Origin: Caprimulgus europaeus
Lineage: Eukaryota > Chordata > Aves > Caprimulgiformes > Caprimulgidae
DNA: 64,000 nucleotides
Direction of reading: 5' to 3'
Assembly (NCBI GenBank): GCA_907165065.1
Contig: OU015524.1
Span: 35,655,295-35,719,294, forward strand
The notes below the pieces were generated by a model. It was given only the letters and a program-made list of their open reading frames with translations, had not been told where the DNA came from and searched no databases. Of the stretch, positions 1-13,600 are shown piece by piece (within the stretch, counting starts at the first letter, position 1; each line of letters opens with the position of its first letter). The translations under genes and the position numbers were made by a program.

Positions 1-3000
1 AAATCAGAAGAGTAACTCAAATCTCTTTTACTTGGGATTCCTGGTCAAAGCATTGCTATGTCATCCTTTCCAACCCTTGGCACAGAGCTGAGCTCTGAGA
101 TCTTCCAAATACCTTTCCTTAAACTCTGCCATTCCATGACTGCAGTACAGTCAATATTTAGAAGAGAGATTTACAAAACAATATTTATACCCATGCCCTC
201 ATTCTGCCACAGTTAAACACCATTTCCAGAGTTGTGCTGAGATCACTGATGGTATCAAGTGCAAACAGTACAGTAAATTATAAAGCCATACGAGCATAAT
301 TCGCCTTTAAAAGGCACAAACCCACGCACATACATGCACTCACACACACGCAATTTTACCAAGCATTAAAGACAAAGTTATTTTTAAGCTTCTGTCAAAT
401 AGATGCATGACTGCTGTGAGGATGTTTATATATTTTAAATGTATAATATTATTTCAGATATTTTAATCTCAAATATCTACTTTTAAATTATTTTTCCAAA
501 TAAGTTTTGAAATATTCTCAAAGGCTAAACACATTTAAGCTTGCAGAAAGGCACATTTAAGGTCTGATAACATTATGCTGAGATAAGTTTGAATAGTCAT
601 TGCTTTTTCAGGGACACTGCTCTTAACTGCTGTGCTGGGATCCACCCTGATAAATCTACACACACATTAATAATCTTCCTCCACTGCATACAACGAGAAT
701 ACGCAAAAAAGTCAGGCTCACATGCAGAACAAGTTGTGAGAGCTACTGTAAGAGTCCAAGTTTAGGAAGTATTCTCCACACTACCAGTCTTGAAGTGAGT
801 AGAAAGGCTGTTTCATTGTTTTTTCTCAGGAGAAGTTCATGGCCTCTGCATTTGACAGAGCAGAATAACACTGCTGCTCCGTTCCTGAAGTGCTGATGCA
901 ATATTTTCACTAGAACTCTCGCAGAGAAAGTCCAGGAAAAAAATACCCCAGATTAAATTTCAGTGATAATAAATCAAAGCATGAATGCTTAAAACCACTC
1001 AAATGCAATCGCTTTTCTGCATAGATATTACCTTGCCATCCCATAATACAAAACCCATTCGAACCTTGTTGTAGAAATGGCATTACAGTAAGAAGCAGCA
1101 TCAGGGAGGGTATCAGGTTTTTCTTTGGACTTATATCTTGAAGGTGGACATATCTGCAGCGATCTGAAATGCGCAGACAGCGTGTGACAACATGTCCTAG
1201 TTGAGTTCACTGCTGTCACAGCAAGCTACTTTCACTGCCTTTCCAGTACTTTCACAGGGAAAATACTTTCACAAGGACCTATATAAAAAAACCCAAACAT
1301 TTGCAATGTGCAAAATAATTTATATTATGAATGGATGAGAAAATGTCTGTAAAAGAGCTAAACATGCAAAGGAATTATATATATATTTATAGTTTTAAGA
1401 AACTAATCTGTCATCTCTTTCCAAGGTTCCCTGTCCAAGCTCCTTAAGCCTCCATGTTAAGCATCAAAACAACCACGCAGCTGAAGGCATTGGCAGAGAA
1501 ATAACATAAGGTTCAACTGCTTTTAGAAAAAAAAAATTGCAAGCTCTTTCTCTTAAAAACCAACCAACCCACCCAACCCACTCCACCATGGTTAGAGTGA
1601 CATTCACAAACTGACGTTGCTTTTACTCAGTTAAATCTCATGGAAATAATAAAACCTTAACCAGAAACTCTGAAATTTTGCCTCAAGCAGAATGCTTGAA
1701 AGAGCATAAATCCAAGGATCCCAGGATATCCACAAGAAACTTAATTACATCAGTGATGTTACACAGCAAGCCTTCAAACGCTGCAGTAATGGGAGGGAAG
1801 GATTCACATGCAGAATGGATAAAACACTGAGAAACAAGAGCCTCAGACATGTCACCTTGTGCAGCAGAACATCCCAGATTGCTTTGCTTTGCCTTGAGGT
1901 GGTCAGAGGGCCACTACAAGCAAGAGAAGTGTGCATGTGTTTGTGTGTCTTTGCACACATATACATTAGAGTGGTCTGCAACATCTGTGGTAAGCGAGGC
2001 TGCTGGTGTCACCCAATCAAAGCACAAACCCCTTGGTATTCTCCAAGAAAGTGAGACACTCATAAGAGTATAATAGACCAGGATGCCAAGGGAACAGGAT
2101 AAGCAAAGGCTTAACATGAGATTGAATCTTTCTCAAAGATGTTCAGGAAACTTGGAAAAATCTCACTGACCTCAATGTCAATCCTCCTGATTAATAGTTT
2201 GCCAAAAGTTTGCTATAGTTTTGATTAGGAACATCCCAGAACCCAAATCATATCTGACAACTGTTTCTGCAGTAAAATGGCACATGAAAGCAGAAGTGAA
2301 CATCTTGATGCCTGTGCCATGTCTGAATGGAATAACCAGACTGTGCATTCTCAGTACTATCACTGTTTCATTCCATTTTATGGACCTCTCTCTTCTTAAA
2401 TTGTGTTTATAGTCCATTTCTTTTTTTTTTTTTTTTTAAATTCCACCATTAATTTATACAGAAATCAACTTGAAGTTCTGTTTGAAACTGTGTAAATTAT
2501 TCTATATCGATTCTCTGAACTTTCTTTGCTGGCCTATCATCCTTCTTAAAGATTGCTACAGCAGTAAAAGCCCTTGTGGACCACAGACCAAATGCAAGAC
2601 ATACTTCACCTACAAAACCCCCCTCTGCTTAGCATGACAGTAAATGAGTTTTGTAGTTATAGATTACAAAAAATATCTCATTCCAGCAGCTTTTGTCAAG
2701 CTTGCAGACCACTTGCCTATTTTCTCTTGCAAACAGAAAATGCTGACTGGCAGAGGCTGTATTCACTACACCTGGTTTTAGGACTGCACAGAATTTACAG
2801 TCAAATTACAAGCCTCTAAAAATAGGTGATAGTGTTGACAAGAGCAAAACCTGAGCAGTGCAAGATGGACTGCTGTGAACACAACAAATCAAAAAATTGT
2901 AGGTATGGCTGGAGTGTTTCCAGACACAATCACTCAGACTATATTGGCTGTTAAAAGCCCTACAGTACTACTGGGGTTGCTGCCTACAGTTTAGTTCTTT

Positions 3001-4559
3001 TAATGCTGGGCTATTGCCAAGCTGTGACTTACCTTTGTGCTCCAGCTGCATCTGTTACTTATGGTTGGTCTGCTGTCTCTCTCGGGCCATGTAGCAGTTT
3101 GGTCTGGTTATTTATTGCTCAGTCCTCTGCTCAAGGAAGGACTCGTGCCTTCCTGCCCGATGAATACTGCTAATCTTTTTTTCCCTTGTTTCAACAGTTC
3201 CACAGGGATTGTCATCACTGGTTTTGAGCTGATGTTCTCCCTCCACAGTCTCAGTTTTCTGGCAAAGGCTTACGGTGCTCTTTACCCCACTAAACATAAA
3301 GGTACCTGTCCTGTGTTTCATCCCCAAGGGGTTCAGCCAAGGCAGAGGGAAAAACGTCCTTTTTCCACTCTTTCAAGAAGCTCTCATCTCACTACAAATC
3401 ACATTTTTCATGTTGCTGTTAGCTACTCTCTACACTAATTGCAACCTTCAGTCTCTCCTAGCATCTTTCCTACCAAGAACTCATAGAGAAACCTTAAAGA
3501 AATGGGGAAGATGATAGATTGATTACAGGGAGGGACGAAGTGGCACATCTACTGGAAGTGGATAAAATGAAATCAATCGCTGCAGGGCAGATGCACACGA
3601 AGTACTATAAAAATCAAGGGTGCTTTTCCAGGGACCAAAGGCCACAAAACTGTCAGACAGCTGAGAGAGGATCACATTAAGATGGGCAAGCCAACCCTGT
3701 GCCAGAGAAGTTGGAGAGAGAAACACAAAGGTGATTTCCACGATTACAGGATCATCATTCCAGTGAGCAGAAAGCTCTGTGGGTTTGCAGAAACTGAAAA
3801 TAAAGCAGCACAAGAGGCTTAGAGGTGGATGGAATGATTGCACTTAAGACAGAGAAACTATGGTGCTCATTGAGAGATGGCAGTGGAAAAGAGCTGAATA
3901 GCAGGGGTTAACTTCTAAATGTGACATGCAAATTCAGCTGCTTCACTTCAGCAGTGATGTCATTAGTAGGCTAACTTGCAGTTTTGAAGATTTTCACGCT
4001 GTTAATCCCAGTTTTCCATTGCATGGCTCTTGGCTGGTATTTCTTTGCCTGGTTCGTTACACTGATTTGTGGTCAAGCACTGTTGTAGTTGACTCACAGG
4101 TCACTGGTTTTAAACTAAATAGGAAAAAACAAGAGGAGAAGAAGGGATATGTGACATCACTGGTGATTAAAAGGTTCTTGGTGTGTTCTGAGAAAACATT
4201 TAAGTCAGAGTAAAATGGAAATGGAAAAATGGACTTTCCTACTTAGGTCAACTTGGGAAACAGTTTTATACTGAAAGTAGAGTTAATTATAAAAAATTTT
4301 GGATTCCAAATTAACCTGTTCTTGCAGAGACCCAGTTTAGGTTTAGACCAGTATTAGTGGTGTAAATTTGTAATAGGTCTTTTATCTATCCCAGTATGGC
4401 AGGGCAGTGACTCATTTACTTGTCTTGTCCTTACCCAGCATCCTTGTCTTACTCAGTGAAGTCAGCCTCAATGCACAAACTTACTTTTCTTGCCTTAACA
4501 ATGAAATCAAAAGTGTGAAAGAAGCAAGTGAAAGGATGAATGCTATTAAAAAAAGTATT

Positions 4560-4580
4560 CCCCCCCCCCCCCCCCCCCCC
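4560..4580. repeat. Homopolymer C21 (G21 on minus strand)
   Basis: An uninterrupted run of 21 C follows AAAAAAAGTATT and precedes AAACCTCCCC. The minus strand reads as a G21 tract, able in principle to form G-quadruplexes and prone to sequencing slippage. Confidence 0.95.
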
Positions 4581-6089
4581 AAACCTCCCCTGAAGACTGT
4601 TGTTGTTCTGTGGAGTTTTGGTTTGTTTAAAGAAGAGAAACAAATCTACTTAAGATGCAGTACATACTATAAGCTGCGCCTAAAAGTAAGGGTGTCTCCA
4701 TTTTCAGTAAGGAATTCTAACTTAACATGCTGCCAGGGTTATCAATTTTCAACTCATTTGCTGAAAACCAAATACAGCCACTAATAATGATTAGACCTTT
4801 GAAGGATGTTAAGAGTTAAAAAAAGAACCCTCTGCCACTACATTCAGCCTATAAAGGATTACTCTTTTATTAGTGTAGCTGAGGGATTAGCAGAAATGTT
4901 TGTCTAGTGAATGTAGCTACTATATTTGAGCACATGCCTGAATAAGCTACTTGTCAATTGAAACTTGTCTATTTATAAGTACTTGTGAATGGTGCAAAAA
5001 CTATCTGTATTGCAGTATTGCAATAGCTTTTGCATAACAGTAATGATTTTATTGCCATTCACACTGTGAAATTCACCTCATTTGCCAGTTTTATTTATGA
5101 AACCTGTTATGTAAAATGTACAGGATGGACTTTCCTATATCTGACCTGATTTGCTTATGACTTTTTAGCTCAAAAAATAAAGTGTTATGGCTTTGGCATT
5201 CTCAACAGGGGATAAGCACATCTTTTACATGCACTTGTGTACATAAATAATCAGAAATATGAATTAAAGCATTCTTAGTAAGTGCTATCCATGTGTGTAT
5301 TAAATTCAAACTAACCATTCAAATTTTATGATAAAATAATTTCTAAAATTCCATTCTGTTCATTCTTCAGCCCTATTATGAAGTCAATTCTATTACTATT
5401 TGAATTTAAAATGCTTCATAAATCGATGAAACCACAGTTTTGTAATGGCAGACATCTGCCAATGGAAGTCTCTTGTGTGAATAAATAGATGAAAAAAAAA
5501 AAGTTAAAATATATCTGTTTATATATTTTAAGCCTAACCAGTAGACCAGGAATAAAAAGCTTTCTGGAAAATGAAGGTGAAACAAAGAGAGATCAGAGTT
5601 AAGGCAGACATTGTTTAAAGATATTTAATTATGGAAACAAAGCTGTTTTTTCCTGAACTACAGTGAACATTCGCAAAGTCTCTAGTTACAGCCTGTTATT
5701 AACAAATTTAGATAATTTGTGTTGAGGCTGATATTTAGGCCTAACTTTATTAAATCTGAATAGGACTGTGAAAATAGGGACTTTGAATGAGTAATACAGG
5801 AGAGATGGAAAGGCTCCGGTTTTCTGATAGCACTTAGCACATTCACTTCTAAAATCAGGCATCTTTAAAGGTTTCTTCAAGTGTACACCCAAAATAACTA
5901 GTCTTTTTTGAAGAGGAAGACTTATCAACCCTGTAGTGAGCAGTTAAGATGAGTGGCAAGCAGGCTAGAAATACACAGATAGGAGACTGACATATGTTCC
6001 AGTCTCTGTAATGCATACTGTTTTCATAAGGTGTACCTTCCTGCAAATGTACCTCTTATACCTTCAGACTTAGCAAATCTTTCCACGGC

Positions 6090-6180
6090 ACACACATTAT
6101 TATATATATGTGCATGTTTATACAAGTATACACACATGTATGTAAATACATATGTATATGTATATGTATATGTGTATGTG

Positions 6181-6213
<33 letters not shown>

Positions 6214-6236
6214 ACATATATGTATACATACATGCT
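6090..6236. repeat. TATATG/TGTATG microsatellite
   Basis: An alternating purine-pyrimidine array, purest at about 6141-6220 (repeated GTATAT units with TGTG interruptions), ends in TATACATATATG. The long open frames overlapping it on both strands are artefacts of the repeat. Confidence 0.9.
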
Positions 6237-9200
6237 TACATAGACACACAATATAAACAAAAATAATCAAATTATTTTATTAAAATAATTTTTGAAACAC
6301 AAAGCACTTTTAGAGTAATTAAATTGAAAAGAACTCCATAGATTTCTCCTCTTTAGAATAAGACCTTCCTACCAAATTCCAGTTTATTTTTAAGTTCAGA
6401 GAGCTCAAGTTGTACACTATCAGCTGCTACCTTTTCCCTATTTCGTATGCACTTCTGGTACAGAGTTCTGCAAGAATGCAGATTAAGAAAAGTTGTGTAT
6501 TATTTTAACTTGTATTACTCTGGAAATAGCATTAGTTTTTTAAGCTTCCTCTTATGCCCTGAAATACATGATGTCCATCTGTACTGTCATTCAGACAGTC
6601 ACCGATATTGAGATAGAAATACTGAACAGAAGAGCTAAGTCAAAATAATTTCAAAAAGTGACTTTACACCTTCTTGGGCAGTACTGCTCCAAAGCAGCAT
6701 AAAATTAATACTTGTTTTTTACTGCTTTATTTATTTTGAAAATAATTACAGGCGTAGTTTTAACCAATGTACATACATATCTGAAAGCTAAACTTGTAAA
6801 TGTATCCTCTGTATTTGCACATAAGCCATACACCATTTTTAGATCTGAAAAATTATTCCAAGCTTTCTTTCTTTCCAAGGCACTTTTAGTGCAGAGCTCT
6901 ACATGAATGATGGGATGAGAGCTGCCTGCCTTTCTGAATGTACCAGTCAGTGTGGTGGAAGGAACACTGAGGACGATGTGACATTGAACACAACATTCAC
7001 TGGCGTTTATTCAGGATGACCTGCCTGAGTCAGTGTCGCCTCACTAGCCCTACGATCACTCCTGCTCATGAGTAATGTCCCAACCCAAGAAAACCTTTTA
7101 GCACCACACCCGGCTGTGTACGCTTCCTCTGTGTAGACACAGCCCTCCGGGTGAATCAGGAGATCTTCCCTGGGTTCTAACCACCAGCGACTGAAAGTAC
7201 ATCATAGGTTGAACCATATTAGGTCAAAGATATATAAACAAACCCTCTTAGGCCACGGAAATAAATTCTTTTTCATGCATCATAGTTCCTTCAAAGTTTA
7301 CTGGCTTTATACTCATCTTCAGAACCCTGAGACAGTTGCTTTCCTTGTCTGGGTAGGTAGAAAAATTCGAGAATCATCCATTTTACCTCTATTTCACAGC
7401 AAATTAGCTCTAATGGCAGACAGATGACAAAATATATAATCCTTAATACTTCTAAAGTCAAAAAGAAAAAAAAAATCGGAAGTACTTGGAGTTCTACTGT
7501 GAACTGCAAGCTATTCCTGTGAAATGCTGCTTAATCGAGTCTATGCTACACTGACTAATCGTTATCATATAGCTGTTCATAGAGCACTTGAAAATAACAG
7601 ATGTAATAGAGGTATTTGTAGATGTGACAACTACACTGGGAAAGGCCTGTCAGTTTTGCTAAATTCTCAAGGATTCTGCAGTTGTCATGGGAGCGCTTTG
7701 AGCGAGAAACTTCCCCATGTTAGAAGACAGATGCTCCATGTTAAGGTGGAGATCTGGGAAGTCTTCGGTCAGTTTAGGAAAGGTTCCTTCCTCTTTCCAT
7801 ACTAACAAGTTACTTTGACAGCCAGAGCTTTTACAATAACATTGTCTTCATGACAATGGTCTCCTAGACCTATTCGGAACCAAATGCTGCTGGCATGAAC
7901 AGAGAAAACAATTACCATACAAAACTGAGGTGGATTTTGTGCATGTTTTAAAAGGCCCTTGTGATGAACTCCAAGGAAACGGTACAAGTAGGCTCACCTT
8001 GTATCTGAGGAATATGAAAGTCACATTAATACAAAGAAAGAGGAAACAAGAACATACCTGGTAAGAGACTTACATCAGGCATTCAGTCTCATGGACGAAA
8101 TAGCTGAGATCTTCTGGGGTGGTTATCTGTTTTGAAACGCCAATGTCTGTCCTGAACGGTGAGCCAGCTCCTGCCTCTGCATCCTCCACACCATATATAT
8201 TGTCTGTACATATTTAAATTGGGTATTGTTAAGTCTTTGCAGACATTTCCCCTCTGTTACATTAATTATGACAGTAAAATTGTTGTACTGTCATAACACT
8301 GGCCATTCCATCTCTTCAGGAACACACTGCCTGTGGATAGTAAGCTTTACCTGTATTAGGTGAAAGACTAAGTTGTGTATATTCCACACATCTGCTCAGA
8401 GACAGAAGAAGCTCAAATGAGGAAAAAAATCTGTGCTGAGAAAACATGTGAAGTACTGCAAGAGAGACACTGACAGAACACAATGACTTTTTCATGTGAC
8501 CACGTCAGGCAAAGAAACAAAAGTTACTTTCCAAAAGAAAAAAATCAAAAGGGAAAGGAAATAAAGGCCTTCTCACAGATCTCTAATATTCTATATGAAA
8601 TGTTAACTTCCCACTTAGCATTATTAAATGTTAGGTAGAAGCCATTACAGAAAAATGAATGTGGCTTCATGTTTTGCACCTCCAAACTTCAATTATAAAA
8701 GTGCCTCAGGTAGACTCAATGGAAATTGTTTTATTTTAAATCAAAACAACTGAATTCAAGTCTCACATTTTCAAGATGATAGTGGGATATAATTCTGGTT
8801 TAAAATTTGCCATATGATCAGAATAAAAATGGGATATTTTCCTGTCACCAAACAATTCTACACCTAAACTCCTTCTTCCCAAGAAAATTTAGTGCTGGGA
8901 ACAAAATAATAAGGTCAATAAGTTAAATCATATCAAAATATAATTATAAAAATATAGCAGTGGTGAGAGTCTGACGGCCTGGGGTTTTTTTTTCAGTCAG
9001 GTGGGCCGCTTACTATACATAGGAGCAAAATGGGAGTATCTCCATCAAATTCACTCTGCACAAACTTTAATGCCTCCTCCCTTTCTGGGCCATTTCAATG
9101 AAGAAGTGTTCTGAAGCCAGCTTGCCTTTACTAGCAAGTAAATCCTTTGTTAAGATAGTAACTTTTGTGGGAACCTCATCTTGAAATACCAGCAGCAAGT

Positions 9201-9897
9201 AATTTATTCTTCATTCTAAGAAGCTTTACAAGGATAGAAAGCTTTACAAAGGTATCAAGATGGTTTCTGCCTTCACACGCCAAAATAACATGCTTTTACC
9301 ACTGCTTCAAATACAATTAATTGTTTGGTTTCTTTTTACCTTCTGACTTTCTCTTCAGGAACAGTATTCTTGCCATTTAGTAACAGTATAGTTCTGATGA
9401 CCGTACCACAGATGGTGTGTCCACCCAGAATACAAATAACCACAAATAATTTTTGGAGACTGCATCATTCTCATGTGGAAGAGTGAGCCAAATCATAATG
9501 AGTGAGGAAACTATTTTGCATAGGGTTCTGGAAAACCCTGAAAAACTCCTATTTTAAGAAAAGCTGTAGCAAATATGCTTAAAAGTGAAACCATGCAAAA
9601 TCGTGTAGATTAAAATAACTTACGCAGGTCTAGTCAGATGTTAAGTATTTTAGATTAGATCACAGTTTTATTGCTGCCTCAGTGGGGGAAATCCCACGTC
9701 TGTAAAAGGCCCAAATGAAGTGCTAGTCTATTGCCCATGGGACACAGATTATGTATTTTTGAATAAAATAATACTGCTTGAAGTACTGTTTGCAAATCCT
9801 CATGCAGCAAACATCCTGCTACTCTGTATTACAAGAATTACAAAAAAGATTAAATTCTTACTCTTGGGACGACCCCACTTCTACTTCCCTGTAAGCA

Positions 9898-10260
9898 ATT
9901 AACACGGAATTGGAACTGGGAAGTGCCCGACAACCCAGTGAGCCACCTCAGGCCCTGGCCCCCACGGTGCTCCCCGCCATGGCAGCACTGACAGGCCAGT
10001 CTTGCAGCTCCTCTGATTGGCCAGTGGCAGACTGGCACAGCCTCTGATTGGCTGTGCGCCTCACTAGTGAGTGCGATAGGATGGACCCAGCCCCGCCTCC
10101 GCTGAGTCTCCATCTCCTCCCGCCATGGTGCCCCTCCTGCTCCCTGGCTTGCAACCCAAGTGAGGCATCCCACGGAGGCCTGCTGGGGGTTCTCGCAGGC
10201 AGGCAGAACTAATCCTCAATAATCGCCTTATAAATACAAGGAGCTCTGTTTCAGACAATC
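9898..10260 (+). promoter_or_regulatory. GC-rich block with two ATTGG boxes and a TATAAATA box, reading towards TTC27's 3' end
   Basis: The block is visibly GC-rich with about a dozen CpGs, set in AT-rich DNA. It contains two inverted CCAAT boxes within a repeated motif CCTCTGATTGGC (ATTGG at 10016-10020 and 10047-10051), C-rich tracts around 10093-10140, and TATAAATA at 10229-10236. Order and spacing resemble a plus-strand RNA polymerase II promoter, with initiation expected near 10260. It could also be an unrecognised LTR U3 region; I found no matching 3' boundary or canonical polyadenylation hexamer to support that. Confidence 0.35.
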
Positions 10261-10354
10261 TGGGCCTGAGGAACTAAAACATCCAACGCAAGACAGCAAG
10301 AGCAGATAAGAATCTTAAAAAGCAGCCTGAACTCTGAAGAAAGATGACCACAAG

Positions 10355-10484
10355 AACAGCACTGTACAGAAAAACGTTTACTGAGAGCGTTGTTGCATTA
10401 GAATTGTTACTATTTCATCAGCAAAAGCTGTGGCAAAATATACATGTCATTAGTGTCCTTCTGTCATGAAATCCAGTCCATATG
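10355..10484 (-). other. TTC27: Probable TTC27 3' UTR
   Basis: This is the sequence after the stop, down to a likely cleavage zone 15-30 bases past the AGTAAA hexamer. A short 3' UTR of about 130 bases is inferred. The exact end is not fixed, because no canonical AATAAA occurs on the minus strand until 9667-9672. Confidence 0.5.
10377..10382 (-). terminator. Candidate non-canonical poly(A) signal AGTAAA
   Basis: On the minus strand AGTAAA lies about 105 bases after the TTC27 stop and is followed by a T/G-rich stretch (TGTTCTTGTGGTCATC), as expected of a downstream element. AGTAAA is one of the known variant hexamers. A second candidate, canonical AATAAA at 9667-9672, would give a 3' UTR of about 830 bases running through the GC-rich block. 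Confidence 0.45.
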
Positions 10485-10607
10485 TCAGCATTGGTCTCTC
10501 AGCTGGTTACTCAGTTCCTGAAGTTCAGCAATCATGTTGTCCATCGTTGTCACCTCATCAGCTATCTCACTGTGAATCTCATTACTCGTTAAATCTACAA
10601 AAAGTTG
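10485..10607 (-). CDS. TTC27: TTC27 terminal coding exon with stop
   Basis: The exon encodes [20 protein letters not shown], then [20 protein letters not shown] and TGA at 10485-10487. The acceptor is TTGTCATGCAG. The ending ([12 protein letters not shown]) is homologous to the mammalian C-terminus (LQDLSNQFRNQY), with only the last residues changed. 40 codons plus stop, entered in phase 0. Confidence 0.95.
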   Translation of the reverse strand, partial: QLFVDLTSNEIHSEIADEVTTMDNMIAELQELSNQLRDQC

Positions 10608-13600
10608 CTGCATGACAAAAAGAAATACATTATTCTAAAATATACACACATTTTTTCTGTTTCAGTGTAAAGAAAGAATACAGAAAGCTCATCATCCACT
10701 ATCCTGCCTTTCATATTTTTGGTAGCTATGATGGTATCTCTCTCTTTAAAACATCCATTTTGTGGCTAATAAACAGAAAGTGAATATACACACACACACA
10801 CACATACACACATATAGGTGTGTGGTCTGTGCCATGCACCTGATATTTTGCTAATGGGGACGAATCCTCCTGTGAATGCTGGGTTTCTGTTCTGACATGA
10901 CTGCCTATGCTGATTCCTGATTTGATCAAAAGTGAAGGACTTTACCACGAAACTCAAATCAGAAGAGGATCTCGCATACTGTCGCTGCAGTTTACAAACC
11001 CACCTGCTGATAAATTGGGAGTTGTGAATTTTAATGGTAATTTCCCAGTGTCATATTTTGTTGTGTCATTTTCTCCAAAACCCCAACTAAACATCTTTTA
11101 ACATCTGGTGACAAGACATGCGTGGGTGGAGACAATAATCTGTGAGTAATTAAGTTATACAAGAGAAAACAAAACACTAAAGAGTAATAAAAACAAGTTT
11201 GTTCTTAAAGACCTTAAGACATTAACAAAAAAAACAAGACAGATAACTTATGAGCAATCATAATCTTCATGTATTTACAGGGAAACTAAGGGAGAGGAAT
11301 GCGAAATAACCTGTCTAAAGCTTGAGATATGGAAGCTCTGACTGGAGAATATGTTGCTATTGCAAGGCTAGGACCTGTCATTTGACTCAAGTAATATGGA
11401 GGCTGTGTGAGGTACCACTCCACAAAAACGTGGTGGTGGTGGGGGACCCAAACATATGTTTCCCCTTTATTATGTAAAGGGAGAGTGACTCACATTTCAT
11501 TTGACACAAACAAAAAGCCTATATTTAGAGACAAAAACAAAAGTTGCTCTGGAGTACATCTGTACATCATTATATCATCAAAACACAATACAGATACATA
11601 TATAAACAAAAATGTACTTAAAAAGGCCTGAACCAAGATCTTCAATGTGCCTAAGAACAGTGCCATCACTGAACAAAGGAATATCTTATACAAAAATAGG
11701 AACATCTTCCTGCTACAAATGCAGAAACTTTTCTGACTTTGAGCCCAAAACCCTCACACTGGGAATATGACAGAAAAGTTTGGTTCTTTCTGGCTAAGAC
11801 AACTAAATAAATCAGGACGATCTAATGATTTGTTAATTATTTTTTCACACAGTTAAAGAGCTCTATTCAACTAGATGCAGCCTGAGGAAGTTTCATGCAC
11901 AATCATTCTTTGAGCTTTGTGCCCTATGTTTCCCCACAACAATACGCACGTTTCATGCATTTACCATACAGCTCCATGACCTTTCTCCTTTTTGGAGACC
12001 TCACCTGTCAGATCCAAATGATGTATGGGGGCAAAGAGCAAAAGAGAGCCCACTATGCTATCTGCCAGAGCATTGACTGCACAAAAGACTCTACAGAAAG
12101 GAGCCCATTAACAACACATTTTCGAGTTGCAGCCTTCAGCAGAATGTGGGTGCATCATGAGCCTGGCACAACACAGGAGCTGGAATGTCAGAGATGGAGA
12201 TTTCCAGGAAAGGTGGGAAGTCTGAGAAGTGACATTGTTTTTCACCTGTACAAAAACTACTAATTTGTTCCAATTGCATGTCCTGACTAAAACATTCTGG
12301 AATTTTATCTTTTAAAAGTTACTTTCACTGTTCCTTTATTCCTGCTGAAATCTTAACTACAAGTCTGCTCTTAGCCCCTTTTTTTAAGGGCTTTTCTCTG
12401 TTAAAAGAAAAAAGAAAAAATAAAGAAGCTCCACACCAGTACTGACTCATAAGGCAGCAACAGGAGATGCTGCAGTCAAACTTGGACAGGCATAAATAGT
12501 TCTAAACTGTTTGTGCATAGGATCTTACTGAAGATGACTGTGTTTTTAAACCACAACACACTCTGGAAATTCAATATGACTTCACATTAAAAATAAGATG
12601 GCATCTTGTAAAGTATGCAAAAACAGTGAGGCCACACCAATAGCTTTCTCTCTAATGTGTCAGTTTTCTCAGAAATGCCATAAAACTTAGATGCACCATT
12701 ATCTGCCAATAATAGAGATGTTAATTCAATTAGTGCCTTCAGGAATTAAGAATACAATTTGCTACTCACTACTCATGCTAATCTTTCAGATACTGCATGA
12801 TCTTGTGTAATATAAACCACCTGTACTTGTATTTATATCATTTATGTCAAGTAGTCTTGCTTTTCCTACAGTCATTCTCAGTCTGCACACTTTTTTTTTT
12901 TCCCCCAAAAACCACTTCGTGAATCACAACAAAACATACACGTTGTGGCTTTTCGCACCACAACCTGAAGATTTATATATGCCAGTATCTAAAAGCACAG
13001 TCATGGAGCCAGCTTGTGTCAGCTTATACAACCTTCCTAGGCTTTTATCCTTAAAATTAAAGGACTCAAAATGAGAGTGAGCCAAGTTTAGCACACTGAT
13101 GACGGATCACCACTTTGTAAAACAAGCACATATGTTATAAAACTTATGCTCTGTAATTCACATTTACTAAACCCCACACACAGCCAGGAAGAATACTTTA
13201 AGATATTAAGTGTATTTTGAATGAAAATGTACTCCAGATCAGTCTTCAGTTAAACAATGTCTGTGTCTCACATTGTAAGATGAAGAACAAAATTAGGGTA
13301 ATAATGGTGCAGAAACAGACTTGGTTCTTTGGGTGCATGGCTACGGAGGCACCACTCCGAAACCTGAACATATGACTCAAACATGATGACATTTTCCAAC
13401 AAATTAATATCTGATTTAGTAGGGTATACATGAAAACCTTACCAAAAATAAGTTAACTTTTAAAATAAATAACTGCTTTTAAAACACTTCAAGCAATTCA
13501 AGTAGTCCTGACATGTTTTGGTCCTTTCTGCAGGTTTATATCCATTTTTTCCTCAGACTGCCCAGCTTCCCCCACAACTACTCATGTAAGAAACAGGTCT

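Larger units (their letters stand above)
1..9880. other. Intergenic region downstream of TTC27, no supported gene
   Basis: This is AT-rich DNA with no convincing coding exon, CR1 copy or RNA gene. The open frames here are short, lack splice context and show no family resemblance; the longest (3037-3438, plus) needs a GTG start. Contents are a T17 run at 2421-2437, a C21 run at 4560-4580, a TATATG-type microsatellite at about 6090-6236, and a somewhat less AT-rich stretch at 6940-7200 with a consensus AP-1 site (TGAGTCA). In mammals LTBP1 lies beyond TTC27 on this side; no LTBP1 exon is visible here. Confidence 0.7.

Noticed and set aside
3037-3438. 133-codon plus-strand frame starting at GTG, with a hydrophobic beginning resembling a signal peptide
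   Set aside because: It lacks an ATG at the start, shows no recognisable family or splice context, and has low-complexity-like composition. A frame of this size is expected by chance in 64 kb.
6024-6260. Overlapping frames of alternating Tyr/Val/Thr on both strands
   Set aside because: They are translations of the TATATG microsatellite.
9667-9672. AATAAA on the minus strand as the main TTC27 poly(A) signal
   Set aside because: It lies 0.8 kb past the stop and beyond the GC-rich block, while a closer variant hexamer with a T/G-rich downstream element exists. Kept only as an alternative.
9850-10173. 107-codon minus-strand frame over the GC-rich block
   Set aside because: High GC content removes stop codons by chance. 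Several overlapping frames are open, and none has a conserved motif.
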